Positions 1 through 4,877 of a stretch of 11,761 nt of DNA are shown one piece after another. The position numbers and the translations under genes are program-made. The notes beneath the pieces were generated by a model. The model ran no database searches. It was not told where the DNA came from and saw nothing but the letters and a program-made list of their open reading frames with translations. How positions within the stretch are numbered: the first letter of the stretch is position 1; every line of letters starts with the position of its first letter. Source of the DNA: Bacteroidota bacterium (GTDB taxonomy: Bacteria > Bacteroidota > Bacteroidia > Flavobacteriales > Weeksellaceae); contig JAEXBA010000051.1 in assembly GCA_023457935.1 (NCBI GenBank), forward strand, positions 1 through 11,761, read 5' to 3'.

Positions 1-749
1 AACTGATATTCGAAATATCCTCCGGTTGACATTTTTGCATTTCCATTGTTGTCCACTGCAACCGCTGTAGCGGAAGAAGCTGCATCTACCGGAGTAAGAC
101 TTGTTGAAAACGGTTTGTTGGCACTTAAACGGTATTCAAATTTTCCGTATTTACCTTTTGCGAAGAATCCCATTTGGCGTCCGAACTGATCTGAATTGTC
201 AATTAATGGCCAGCTGAAAGTAGGGGAATCAACAGTAAGGAAATTCAGTGTTGATGCCTGTGAAAGTCTGGAAAGTCCCAAAAGATAATGAAGTCCCGCT
301 CCGAGAGTAAGGGAAAACTTCTGGTCTTCTTTCGGAAGAATTACAGCGTATTCATTCCATGCATCATGAAAAAACAGTCCCGGTTTTTTACCGGCACCGT
401 ATCCACCGTTTCCGGCAGAGCCGATAATTCCACCATTGTTGAACATCTGGTTGTTTACACCAACATGAAGAACAATTTTGTAACGTTCAGAAATCTGTGC
501 CATTGCCAACATTCTGAGGCGACGGTTACCAAGATTCCATGCACTTTCAGTAGGTTCTCCGGCAATCATGGTTCCGGGATTCATCTGCGTGTGTTTCAGC
601 CAGAACTGATCCCACAGAATAAACCGGACAGATTTTGAACCTTCCTGATTAAGATTGATTTTTAAGCCGCTGCCGTAATCAGGTGAACCCTGGGCAAACA
701 AGGAACTTCCAAATAAGGAAAAACCAAGCATTAGTACGATTCTCTTCAT
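1..749 (-). CDS. Outer-membrane porin, N-terminal part (cut by window edge)
   Basis: Reading the minus strand from the ATG at 749-747 gives 249 uninterrupted codons to the window edge, so the C-terminus is missing. The protein opens with MKRIVLMLGFSLFGSSLFAQ, a typical Bacteroidetes signal peptide cleaved after AQ (about residues 1-20). The mature part begins GSPDYGSGLKINL and continues with a strand-rich region including VRFILWDQFWLKHTQMNPGT, LGNRRLRMLAMAQIS and LHVGVNNQMFNNGG. Arg/aromatic-rich amphipathic strands alternate with Gly/Asn turns, as in flavobacterial proteins annotated 'porin' (phosphate-selective porin O/P-like). Inferred role: a beta-barrel channel in the outer membrane; the substrate cannot be told from sequence. 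It lies 171 bp downstream of the zinc-ribbon/HTH gene on the same strand with no clear terminator between, so co-transcription is possible. The only promoter-like element I see is a 7/8 match (CATTTTTG, 876-869, minus strand). The gene is certain; the porin family is likely, not proven. Confidence 0.72.
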   Translation of the reverse strand, partial: MKRIVLMLGFSLFGSSLFAQGSPDYGSGLKINLNQEGSKSVRFILWDQFWLKHTQMNPGTMIAGEPTESAWNLGNRRLRMLAMAQISERYKIVLHVGVNNQMFNNGGIIGSAGNGGYGAGKKPGLFFHDAWNEYAVILPKEDQKFSLTLGAGLHYLLGLSRLSQASTLNFLTVDSPTFSWPLIDNSDQFGRQMGFFAKGKYGKFEYRLSANKPFSTSLTPVDAASSATAVAVDNNGNAKMSTGGYFEYQ

Positions 750-920
750 AAATTAATAATTATTTAGCGGATATTTTGTTTCGACTAAATTGAAATTAAA
801 AATCTGTTCAGAAAAAAGTAATATATATAATTGGAAAGAATATAGTTTTATATGTGAATAGCCCGTTTCAAAAATGATGATAGAAATTATCTAACGCTTA
901 GGAAATCTCATTGCAGACCA

Positions 921-1334
921 TTATTTCCGGAAACGTTCCCATTTGATCATCATGTATTTGTCGCCGAATTCAGTGATAATCAGTCCGGAACCTTTGATGT
1001 TTTCTTCCTTTTGTAGAAAATCAATCAGTTCATTCTGTTTGAATACTTTATACACCGGATGAAAATCGGAGTGAGGCGGTCTTTTGATGTTGTATTTCTT
1101 AATCCAGGAACTGATCGTAACGTGTGAAACACCGATAATTCTTTCAATTTCGCGGAAAGAAAGTCCTTCCAAATAGAGCTGAAGTGCTTTTGTTACAAAG
1201 TAATCGTCAATCTGTTTTCCGAGTTTGTTTACGGTGAAGTAATAATTGCAGTCTTTGCAGAGAAACCTTTGACGGTCTTTGATAATGCCGCTTTTTACTG
1301 TGTTGGAATTCTGACATTTAGGACAGTTATTCAT
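921..1334 (-). CDS. Zinc-ribbon/HTH protein resembling IS1 InsA (no catalytic domain)
   Basis: 137 aa. Residues 1-35 form a zinc ribbon with two CxxC knuckles, C4-x2-C7 and C26-x2-C29 (ending FLCKDCNYYFTV), as in the N-terminal domain of IS1/IS1595-type transposase proteins. Residues about 50-81 form a helix-turn-helix (LYLEGLSFREIERIIGVSH, then TISSWIKKY) of the InsA/Tnp_IS1 type. After residue 90 comes a short tail (EFGDKYMMIKWERFRK) with no DDE catalytic residues. No InsB frame follows, and there are no terminal inverted repeats or target duplication around it, so this is not a working insertion sequence. More likely it is a domesticated DNA-binding protein (inference). It is divergent from the YceI lipoprotein gene, with an inverted repeat and a promoter element in the shared 120-bp upstream region, which fits an autoregulatory repressor or activator. 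Start chosen: ATG 1334-1332, followed directly by the zinc ribbon and 19 nt below an exact TATATTTG. Confidence 0.85.
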   Translation of the reverse strand: MNNCPKCQNSNTVKSGIIKDRQRFLCKDCNYYFTVNKLGKQIDDYFVTKALQLYLEGLSFREIERIIGVSHVTISSWIKKYNIKRPPHSDFHPVYKVFKQNELIDFLQKEENIKGSGLIITEFGDKYMMIKWERFRK

Positions 1335-1353
1335 CAGATATATATGTTTATAG

Positions 1354-1361
1354 CAAATATA
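1354..1361 (-). promoter_or_regulatory. Candidate -7 element for the zinc-ribbon/HTH gene
   Basis: The minus strand reads TATATTTG, an exact match to the Bacteroidetes -7 consensus TAnnTTTG. It ends 19 nt before the ATG at 1334. A TTTG lies upstream at 1376-1373, but the 11-nt gap is too short for a standard -33 box, so the -33 element is not identified. Confidence 0.5.
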
Positions 1362-1373
1362 TAATAAACTTGC

Positions 1374-1401
1374 AAATAAGTTAATTTTTGTTAACTTATT
1401 T
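1374..1401. promoter_or_regulatory. Perfect 11-bp inverted repeat, candidate operator
   Basis: AAATAAGTTAA (1374-1384) is repeated exactly in reverse complement as TTAACTTATTT (1391-1401), separated by TTTTTG. It lies between the two divergent -7 elements (minus 1361-1354, plus 1422-1429), covering the likely -33 region of the rightward promoter. No T-tract follows and it is outside any gene, so an operator is more likely than a terminator. The obvious candidate binder is the adjacent HTH protein (inference). Confidence 0.55.
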
Positions 1402-1421
1402 AGAAGAATTCTAAAAAATCG

Positions 1422-1429
1422 TATTTTTG
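1422..1429 (+). promoter_or_regulatory. Candidate -7 element for the YceI lipoprotein gene
   Basis: TATTTTTG is an exact match to TAnnTTTG, with 25 nt between it and the ATG at 1455. There is no convincing TTG at the usual distance upstream; that position is occupied by the right arm of the inverted repeat, suggesting a regulator-dependent or regulator-blocked promoter. Confidence 0.55.
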
Positions 1430-1454
1430 CATGAAATAATTTAATTCAAATAAG

Positions 1455-2132
1455 ATGAACAAAAACATTCTGGCAATTTTCGCCGTTTCAGCGCTTACAC
1501 TTACAGCTTGTAAAAAAGAAGCTACAGCTACAGATTCTACAACTGCAGTAGATTCTACAGCAACTGTTGCAGCTCCGGTTGAAGGTACTTCCAATGCAAT
1601 CGCAGTAGGAGAGTCCAAAGTTGAGTGGGAAGGCGGTAAAGTTACCGGTGACAAACACTTAGGAACAATCAATATCAAAGAAGGGAACCTTGTAATGAAC
1701 GAAGGTAAACTTGTAGACGGAACTATCGTTTTCGATATGGCTTCAATTGCTTCTACTGACGTTACAGATCCTGAAATGAAAGCAAAACTGGAAGGTCACC
1801 TTAAAGGTTTGGCTGAGGAAGGAAAAGACGATTTCTTCAACACAAACACTTATCCAACTGCAACTCTTGATATTACAAACGTAACTGAGGAGAACGGTAA
1901 AACAATGGTAGAAGGTAATTTCGATATGAAAGGTAAAACTGATGTTGTGAAGTTTCCTGCAACAGTAACTGAAACTCCTGATGGTGTAACTTTGGTAACA
2001 GATCAGTTCACGATCGACAGAACGAAATGGGGCGTTAACTACGGTTCCGGAACGGCTATCGAAAATCTTGCTGCTGATAAAGTAATAAAGGATGATATTA
2101 TTCTTAAAGCTTCTGTAACTGCTAAGAAATAA
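1455..2132 (+). CDS. YceI-like domain lipoprotein
   Basis: 225 aa. Residues 1-18 are a lipoprotein signal peptide ending in the lipobox LTAC, with lipidated Cys19 followed by KKEATATDS. A low-complexity Ala/Thr/Ser linker runs to about residue 45. From about residue 48 to the end there is a YceI domain: the opening strand SKVEWEGGKVTGDKHLGTIN, then DGTIVFDMASIASTDVTD, the segment KDDFFNTNTYPTATLDIT, and the later strands VEGNFDMKGKTDVVKFPATV and DRTKWGVNYGSG. YceI proteins are lipocalin-like beta-barrels that bind long isoprenoids or other amphipathic ligands; the ligand here is unknown. The protein is probably anchored to the outer membrane or facing the periplasm. It is a single-gene transcript bounded by its own -7 element (1422-1429) and a terminator at 2155-2186, and is divergent from the HTH gene. 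Confidence 0.92.
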   Translation: MNKNILAIFAVSALTLTACKKEATATDSTTAVDSTATVAAPVEGTSNAIAVGESKVEWEGGKVTGDKHLGTINIKEGNLVMNEGKLVDGTIVFDMASIASTDVTDPEMKAKLEGHLKGLAEEGKDDFFNTNTYPTATLDITNVTEENGKTMVEGNFDMKGKTDVVKFPATVTETPDGVTLVTDQFTIDRTKWGVNYGSGTAIENLAADKVIKDDIILKASVTAKK

Positions 2133-2154
2133 TCAGTTTTTACTGAAAATACAG

Positions 2155-2186
2155 AACCGTACTTCATTTGGAGTGCGGTTTTTTTT
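2155..2186 (+). terminator. Intrinsic terminator after the YceI gene
   Basis: AACCGTACT (2155-2163) pairs with AGTGCGGTT (2172-2180) as a 9-bp stem with one G-U pair, an 8-nt loop and a run of eight T (2179-2186). It lies 22 nt after the YceI stop codon and separates that gene from the pyrB leader. Confidence 0.85.
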
Positions 2187-2243
2187 GTGGATAAATTGGT
2201 TCAAAATTAGTCGTAAGGCATTTCATTGAAGGAAAATTTTTCC

Positions 2244-2251
2244 TATCTTTG
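2244..2251 (+). promoter_or_regulatory. Candidate -7 element of the pyrB leader
   Basis: TATCTTTG is an exact TAnnTTTG match. A TTG occurs at 2226-2228, with a 15-nt gap that is a little short for a -33 box. Transcription would start near 2256-2258, at or just before the first leader ATG. Confidence 0.55.
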
Positions 2252-2257
2252 CACCCA

Positions 2258-2338
2258 ATGGAAACATTGATGAACATACTTTCTAATGTACATTTTTTAG
2301 ACGGCAACGCCGACAACAACAATATTTTTTATTATTAA
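2258..2338 (+). CDS. Putative leader peptide of pyrB (26 aa)
   Basis: A 26-codon frame beginning METLMNILSN and ending DNNNIFYY, with its TAA at 2336-2338. It starts 6 nt after the -7 element, so the mRNA would be leaderless or nearly so for the first ATG. A second in-frame ATG at 2270 (residue 5) is an alternative start with a short 5' end. The last codons are very U-rich (2323-2336, ATT TTT TAT TAT), and the stop codon overlaps the first two stem bases of the terminator at 2337. A ribosome reaching the stop would cover the terminator's 5' arm. This resembles the E. coli pyrBI leader and the rph-pyrE junction, where translation near the RNA polymerase prevents termination when UTP is low. 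Two Asp codons and a run of three Asn codons are present, so amino-acid sensing cannot be excluded. Translation is inferred from layout only. Confidence 0.6.
   Translation: METLMNILSNVHFLDGNADNNNIFYY
2302..2312 (+). promoter_or_regulatory. Small GC hairpin in the leader, possible pause signal
   Basis: CGGC (2302-2305) and GCCG (2309-2312) form a 4-bp all-GC stem closing AAC. It sits about 10-25 nt before the U-rich stretch, as the RNA polymerase pause hairpin does in the E. coli pyrBI leader. The stem is short, so the pausing role is speculative. Confidence 0.35.
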
Positions 2339-2371
2339 CGGAGTCTTAAGGGCTTCGTTTTTTTTATTTTT
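2337..2371 (+). terminator. Attenuator: intrinsic terminator in front of pyrB
   Basis: AACGGAGTC (2337-2345) and GGCTTCGTT (2351-2359) form a 9-bp stem with two G-U pairs and a TTAAG loop. A T-tract, TTTTTTTT-A-TTTTT, follows at 2358-2371. It ends 11 nt before the pyrB start and lies downstream of the pyrB promoter, so it can only act as a premature terminator. The leader-peptide stop codon overlaps its first two bases, which couples termination to ribosome position. Confidence 0.8.
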
Positions 2372-2382
2372 AAAGAACTGTC

Positions 2383-3285
2383 ATGATAGAATTAGCGAGA
2401 GTAAGCAAGGTTGAGATCGAACGTATTTTGGATTCCGCTCTGGAATTTGCGAAAGGAAAAACCGCAAAAGCAAAGTCAGACATTTTTGTGTCCAACCTCT
2501 TTTTTGAGGACAGCACAAGAACAAGAGTAAGCTTTGAGGTTGCCGAAAGAAAACTAGGGCTTCATGTTATTCCTTTTGATGCGCAGACAAGCTCTGTAAA
2601 TAAAGGAGAAAGTCTCTACGATACCATTAAAACCATCGAATCAATAGGAATTGATCTTGCAGTAATCCGCCACAAAAAAGACCGTTATTACGACGAACTG
2701 ATTGACGCTGATTTGGCTTTAATCAATGCTGGCGACGGAATCGGGCAGCATCCAAGTCAAAGTATGCTCGATCTGATGACGATTAAGCAGGAATTCGGAA
2801 CTTTTGAAGGACTTACAGTCGGTATTATCGGCGATGTTAAACACAGCAGAGTGGCAAATTCAGACGCAGATGCACTTAGAAAACTCGGCGCAAAAGTGAA
2901 CTTCTCCGGGCCTGAACACTGGTTTGGTCAGGGCGAAATGATGAACGGAACCTACCGTACTTTCGATCATCTGATTCCGGAAGTGGATGTTCTGATTCTT
3001 CTGAGAATACAGCATGAAAGACATCACGATCCTTTGAAAATAAGCAATCACGAATACCTTACAAAATACGGCTTAACAAAAGACCGGGAAAAACGTATGA
3101 AACTTGGCGCAATCATTATGCATCCGGCTCCAATTAACCGCGGTGTTGAGATTGATGATGATTTGGTAGAATGCGAACGTTCACGTATTTTCAAGCAGAT
3201 GGAAAACGGTGTTTATGCGAGAATGGCGATTTTAAAAGATGCGCTTGAAAAGAAAGGCTTCGAATTTGAAGAAGCTTCAAAATAA
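2383..3285 (+). CDS. pyrB: Aspartate carbamoyltransferase, catalytic subunit
   Basis: 300 aa, close to the 304 aa of B. subtilis PyrB. It catalyses carbamoyl phosphate + L-aspartate to N-carbamoyl-L-aspartate and phosphate, the committed step of pyrimidine synthesis, in the cytoplasm. Visible signatures: the carbamoyl-phosphate loop S44-T-R-T-R48 in FFEDSTRTRVSFE; K74 in the SSVNKGESL loop; H123-P-S-Q126 followed by SMLDL; GDVKHSRVANSDADAL in the aspartate domain; LRIQHERH; and M246-H-P-A-P250 followed by INRGVEID. The ending KQMENGVYARMAIL is of the Bacillus type. No pyrI regulatory-chain gene is in the window, so this is probably the trimeric, non-allosteric form, with control exerted at transcription by the leader attenuator. 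It is followed by its own terminator before carA. Function is certain from the motifs. Confidence 0.98.
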   Translation: MIELARVSKVEIERILDSALEFAKGKTAKAKSDIFVSNLFFEDSTRTRVSFEVAERKLGLHVIPFDAQTSSVNKGESLYDTIKTIESIGIDLAVIRHKKDRYYDELIDADLALINAGDGIGQHPSQSMLDLMTIKQEFGTFEGLTVGIIGDVKHSRVANSDADALRKLGAKVNFSGPEHWFGQGEMMNGTYRTFDHLIPEVDVLILLRIQHERHHDPLKISNHEYLTKYGLTKDREKRMKLGAIIMHPAPINRGVEIDDDLVECERSRIFKQMENGVYARMAILKDALEKKGFEFEEASK

Positions 3286-3291
3286 TTAATC

Positions 3292-3316
3292 AATGGGCAT
3301 TTCGCCCATTTTTTTT
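3292..3316 (+). terminator. Intrinsic terminator between pyrB and carA
   Basis: AATGGGC (3292-3298) and GCCCATT (3304-3310) form a perfect 7-bp stem with an ATTTC loop and an eight-T run (3309-3316). It begins 6 nt after the pyrB stop. It implies that carA is transcribed separately or only by readthrough; no TAnnTTTG element is visible between 3317 and 3366. Confidence 0.85.
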
Positions 3317-3326
3317 AAACAAAAAG

Positions 3327-3357
3327 TCTTGAATCCCGGTTCTTGGCTCTTGAATCT
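3327..3357 (+). repeat. TCTTGAATC / TTGGCTCTTG repeat cluster upstream of carA
   Basis: TCTTGAATC occurs at 3327-3335 and again at 3348-3356 (21-nt period), with TTCTTGGC between. TTGGCTCTTG (3343-3352) recurs in inverted orientation twice after carB (8065-8074 and 8079-8088). The cluster occupies most of the 50-nt space between the pyrB terminator and the carA start. Confidence 0.6.
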
Positions 3358-3366
3358 AAGTAAAGA

Positions 3367-4449
3367 ATGAAAAAGAAATTAATATTAGAATCCGGCGAAG
3401 TTTTTCACGGCAAAGGTTTCGGAACCAATTCGGATACTGAAGGGGAAGTGGTTTTCAATACGGGAATGACGGGTTACCAGGAACTGATTTCCGATCCGTC
3501 GTATTGCGGGCAGATTGTTTGTATGACGTATCCTTTGATTGGAAACTACGGCATCAACCGCGACGATTACGAAAGTATGGAACCTGCCATAAAAGGTTTG
3601 ATTGTGAAGGAACTTTGTGATTTACCTTCCAATTTTCGTACGCAAATGACTTTGGATGAATTTTTCCAGAAGAAAAATCTTTCCGGAATTTACGGTGTTG
3701 ATACCAGAAGACTTACAAGAATTCTTCGTGATAAAGGTGTTGTGAAAGGAAAAATTGTAGATGCAAATACCGATGAACAGTCAGTAATCAACGAACTGAA
3801 TTCGCAAAATTTTCCAACCAATCAGGTTGAAACGGTTTCCACGAAAACGGCATATGCAGCACCGGGAAGAAGTTTCAAAGTTGTTTTGGTGGATTTCGGT
3901 TCCAAACTCGGTATTATTCGTGAACTTTCTCAGAGAGACTGTGACATAACGGTAGTTTCACAGGATTCCACAGCAGAAGAAATTCTGATGATGAATCCGG
4001 ACGGAATCATGCTTTCCAACGGTCCCGGCGATCCTGAAGACGTAAAAGGCGCTTCAGAAATGATCAATGGTTTGCTTGGAAAAGTTCCGATTTTCGGAAT
4101 CTGTTTGGGACACCAACTGATTTCTTTGGCGTGCGGAGCAAAAACTTACAAACTGAAATTCGGCCACCGCGGTGGAAATCATCCTGTTCTCGATTTGAAA
4201 AACAATAAAGTTGCCATCACTTCCCAAAATCACGGTTATGCAGTCGATCAGGAAAGTTTGAAAAACACCGATTTAGTTGAAACGCACATCGCATTGAACG
4301 ACAGAACCAACGAAGGCGTAAAACACAAAATTCATCCGTGTTTTTCGGTTCAATATCATCCTGAAGCAAGTCCCGGTCCGGAAGATGCGAATTATTTGTT
4401 TGATGAATTTATTGATTTAATGTATCAATTTAAAAATGTAACAGTGTAA
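3367..4449 (+). CDS. carA: Carbamoyl-phosphate synthase, small (glutaminase) subunit
   Basis: 360 aa (B. subtilis 364, E. coli 382). It hydrolyses glutamine and channels ammonia to CarB for carbamoyl phosphate synthesis, feeding PyrB and arginine synthesis. Residues 1-150 are the CPSase small-chain N-domain (LILESGEVFHGKGFG, EVVFNTGMTGYQELISDPSY, GIYGVDTRRLTRILRDKG). Residues from about 168 onward are a class-I glutamine amidotransferase with LSNGPGDPED, nucleophile Cys246 in IFGICLGHQL, TSQNHGYAVD, and the His331-Pro-Glu333 pair in SVQYHPEASPGPED. The catalytic triad is complete. Oddity: the last five residues (KNVTV) and the stop are encoded by the left ATTGTTACA-type repeat cluster, so the original C-terminus was probably replaced when the downstream element arrived (inference). 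The stop is 11 nt before the four-helix-bundle gene. Confidence 0.97.
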   Translation: MKKKLILESGEVFHGKGFGTNSDTEGEVVFNTGMTGYQELISDPSYCGQIVCMTYPLIGNYGINRDDYESMEPAIKGLIVKELCDLPSNFRTQMTLDEFFQKKNLSGIYGVDTRRLTRILRDKGVVKGKIVDANTDEQSVINELNSQNFPTNQVETVSTKTAYAAPGRSFKVVLVDFGSKLGIIRELSQRDCDITVVSQDSTAEEILMMNPDGIMLSNGPGDPEDVKGASEMINGLLGKVPIFGICLGHQLISLACGAKTYKLKFGHRGGNHPVLDLKNNKVAITSQNHGYAVDQESLKNTDLVETHIALNDRTNEGVKHKIHPCFSVQYHPEASPGPEDANYLFDEFIDLMYQFKNVTV

Positions 4450-4463
4450 CAATTAGAACAATG
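4435..4463 (-). repeat. Left ATTGTTACA-type repeat cluster (inverted)
   Basis: On the minus strand this reads CATTGTT at one end (4463-4457) and TTACATT at the other (4441-4435), with ATTGTTACACTG between. It is an imperfect inverted counterpart of the cluster at 4819-4871. It covers the last codons of carA, the 11-nt gap and the start codon of the following gene. Confidence 0.6.
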
Positions 4464-4817
4464 ATCAATTTCGAAAATAATCCATTAATTGAAAAAACAG
4501 CTAAGTTTTCACTTGATTTAATTGACTATTGTGAACTGCTTGAAAATCACAGGAAATTCATCATTGCAAAACAACTGTTGCGTTCAGGAACAAGCATCGG
4601 TGCAAATGCTTTTGAAGCACAGAACCCTTACAGTAAAAAGGATTTCATCAATAAAATTAAGATTGCAGCGAAGGAATTAGAAGAAACCAAATATTGGCTG
4701 TATCTCTGCAAACATTCTAATAATTATCCGTTTAACGATGATTTAGAAAATCAAATCGTTGAAATCGGTAAAATTATCTACAAAATATTAAGTACAAGTT
4801 TAAAACACGATAACTAA
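4461..4817 (+). CDS. Four-helix-bundle protein, S23/23S rRNA IVP-like
   Basis: 118 aa. It matches the four-helix-bundle family (S23 / 23S rRNA intervening-sequence protein, related to Avd of diversity-generating retroelements). Family hallmarks are visible: FIIAKQLLRSGTSIGAN (33-49) with R41-S-G-T-S-I-G-A-N49, E52-A53, KKDFINKIKIAAKE (59-72) and LEETKYWLYL (73-82). Four amphipathic helices are expected, and members form a pentameric, basic barrel thought to bind nucleic acid. No rRNA is nearby, so it is not in an rRNA intervening sequence here. It sits between carA and carB in the same orientation and is flanked by inverted repeat clusters. Two hand-counted 60-base lines of the gene are 30-32% G+C, against 55% in one carB line. 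This suggests insertion into an older carA-carB pair. Its function at this site is unknown. Confidence 0.88.
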   Translation: MINFENNPLIEKTAKFSLDLIDYCELLENHRKFIIAKQLLRSGTSIGANAFEAQNPYSKKDFINKIKIAAKELEETKYWLYLCKHSNNYPFNDDLENQIVEIGKIIYKILSTSLKHDN

Positions 4818-4818
4818 A

Positions 4819-4871
4819 GCATTGTTACAGTATTGCATTGCTACATTGCTAGACTGATACATTGTTACATT
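4819..4871 (+). repeat. Right ATTGTTACA-type repeat cluster
   Basis: A degenerate tandem array of roughly 10-nt units: GCATTGTTACA (4819-4829), GCATTGCTACA (4835-4845) and ACATTGTTACATT (4859-4871), with decayed units between. It fills almost the whole 60-nt space between the four-helix-bundle stop and carB, and is in inverted orientation to the cluster at 4435-4463. It stays open in frame with carB, creating a false upstream start at 4833. Confidence 0.7.
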
Positions 4872-4877
4872 AAACAC

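Noticed and set aside
288..638. Plus-strand open frame of 116 codons
   Set aside because: It lies opposite the porin gene, whose minus-strand reading has a signal peptide and coherent beta-barrel sequence; the plus-strand protein has no recognisable features.
921..1334. Complete IS1-type insertion sequence
   Set aside because: No DDE catalytic frame, no terminal inverted repeats and no target duplication are visible; only the InsA-like part exists.
1374..1401. Terminator at the inverted repeat upstream of the YceI gene
   Set aside because: The stem is A+T-rich, has no following T-run, and lies between two divergent starts, where no transcript should end.
1400..1678. Minus-strand open frame opposite the start of the YceI gene
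   Set aside because: Its Ala/Val/Ser-rich translation is an antisense echo of the repetitive Ala/Thr codons in the YceI linker.
4461..4817. Intervening sequence of a 23S rRNA gene
   Set aside because: The protein belongs to the IVP-like family, but the flanks are carA and carB; there is no rRNA sequence in the window.
4819..4871. CRISPR-like array
   Set aside because: Units are about 10 nt, degenerate and contiguous, with no unique spacers and no cas genes nearby.
4833..4877. Upstream in-frame start of carB adding 15 residues
   Set aside because: The extra residues are encoded only by the tandem repeat array, and CarB homologues begin at the MKRTDIK segment.
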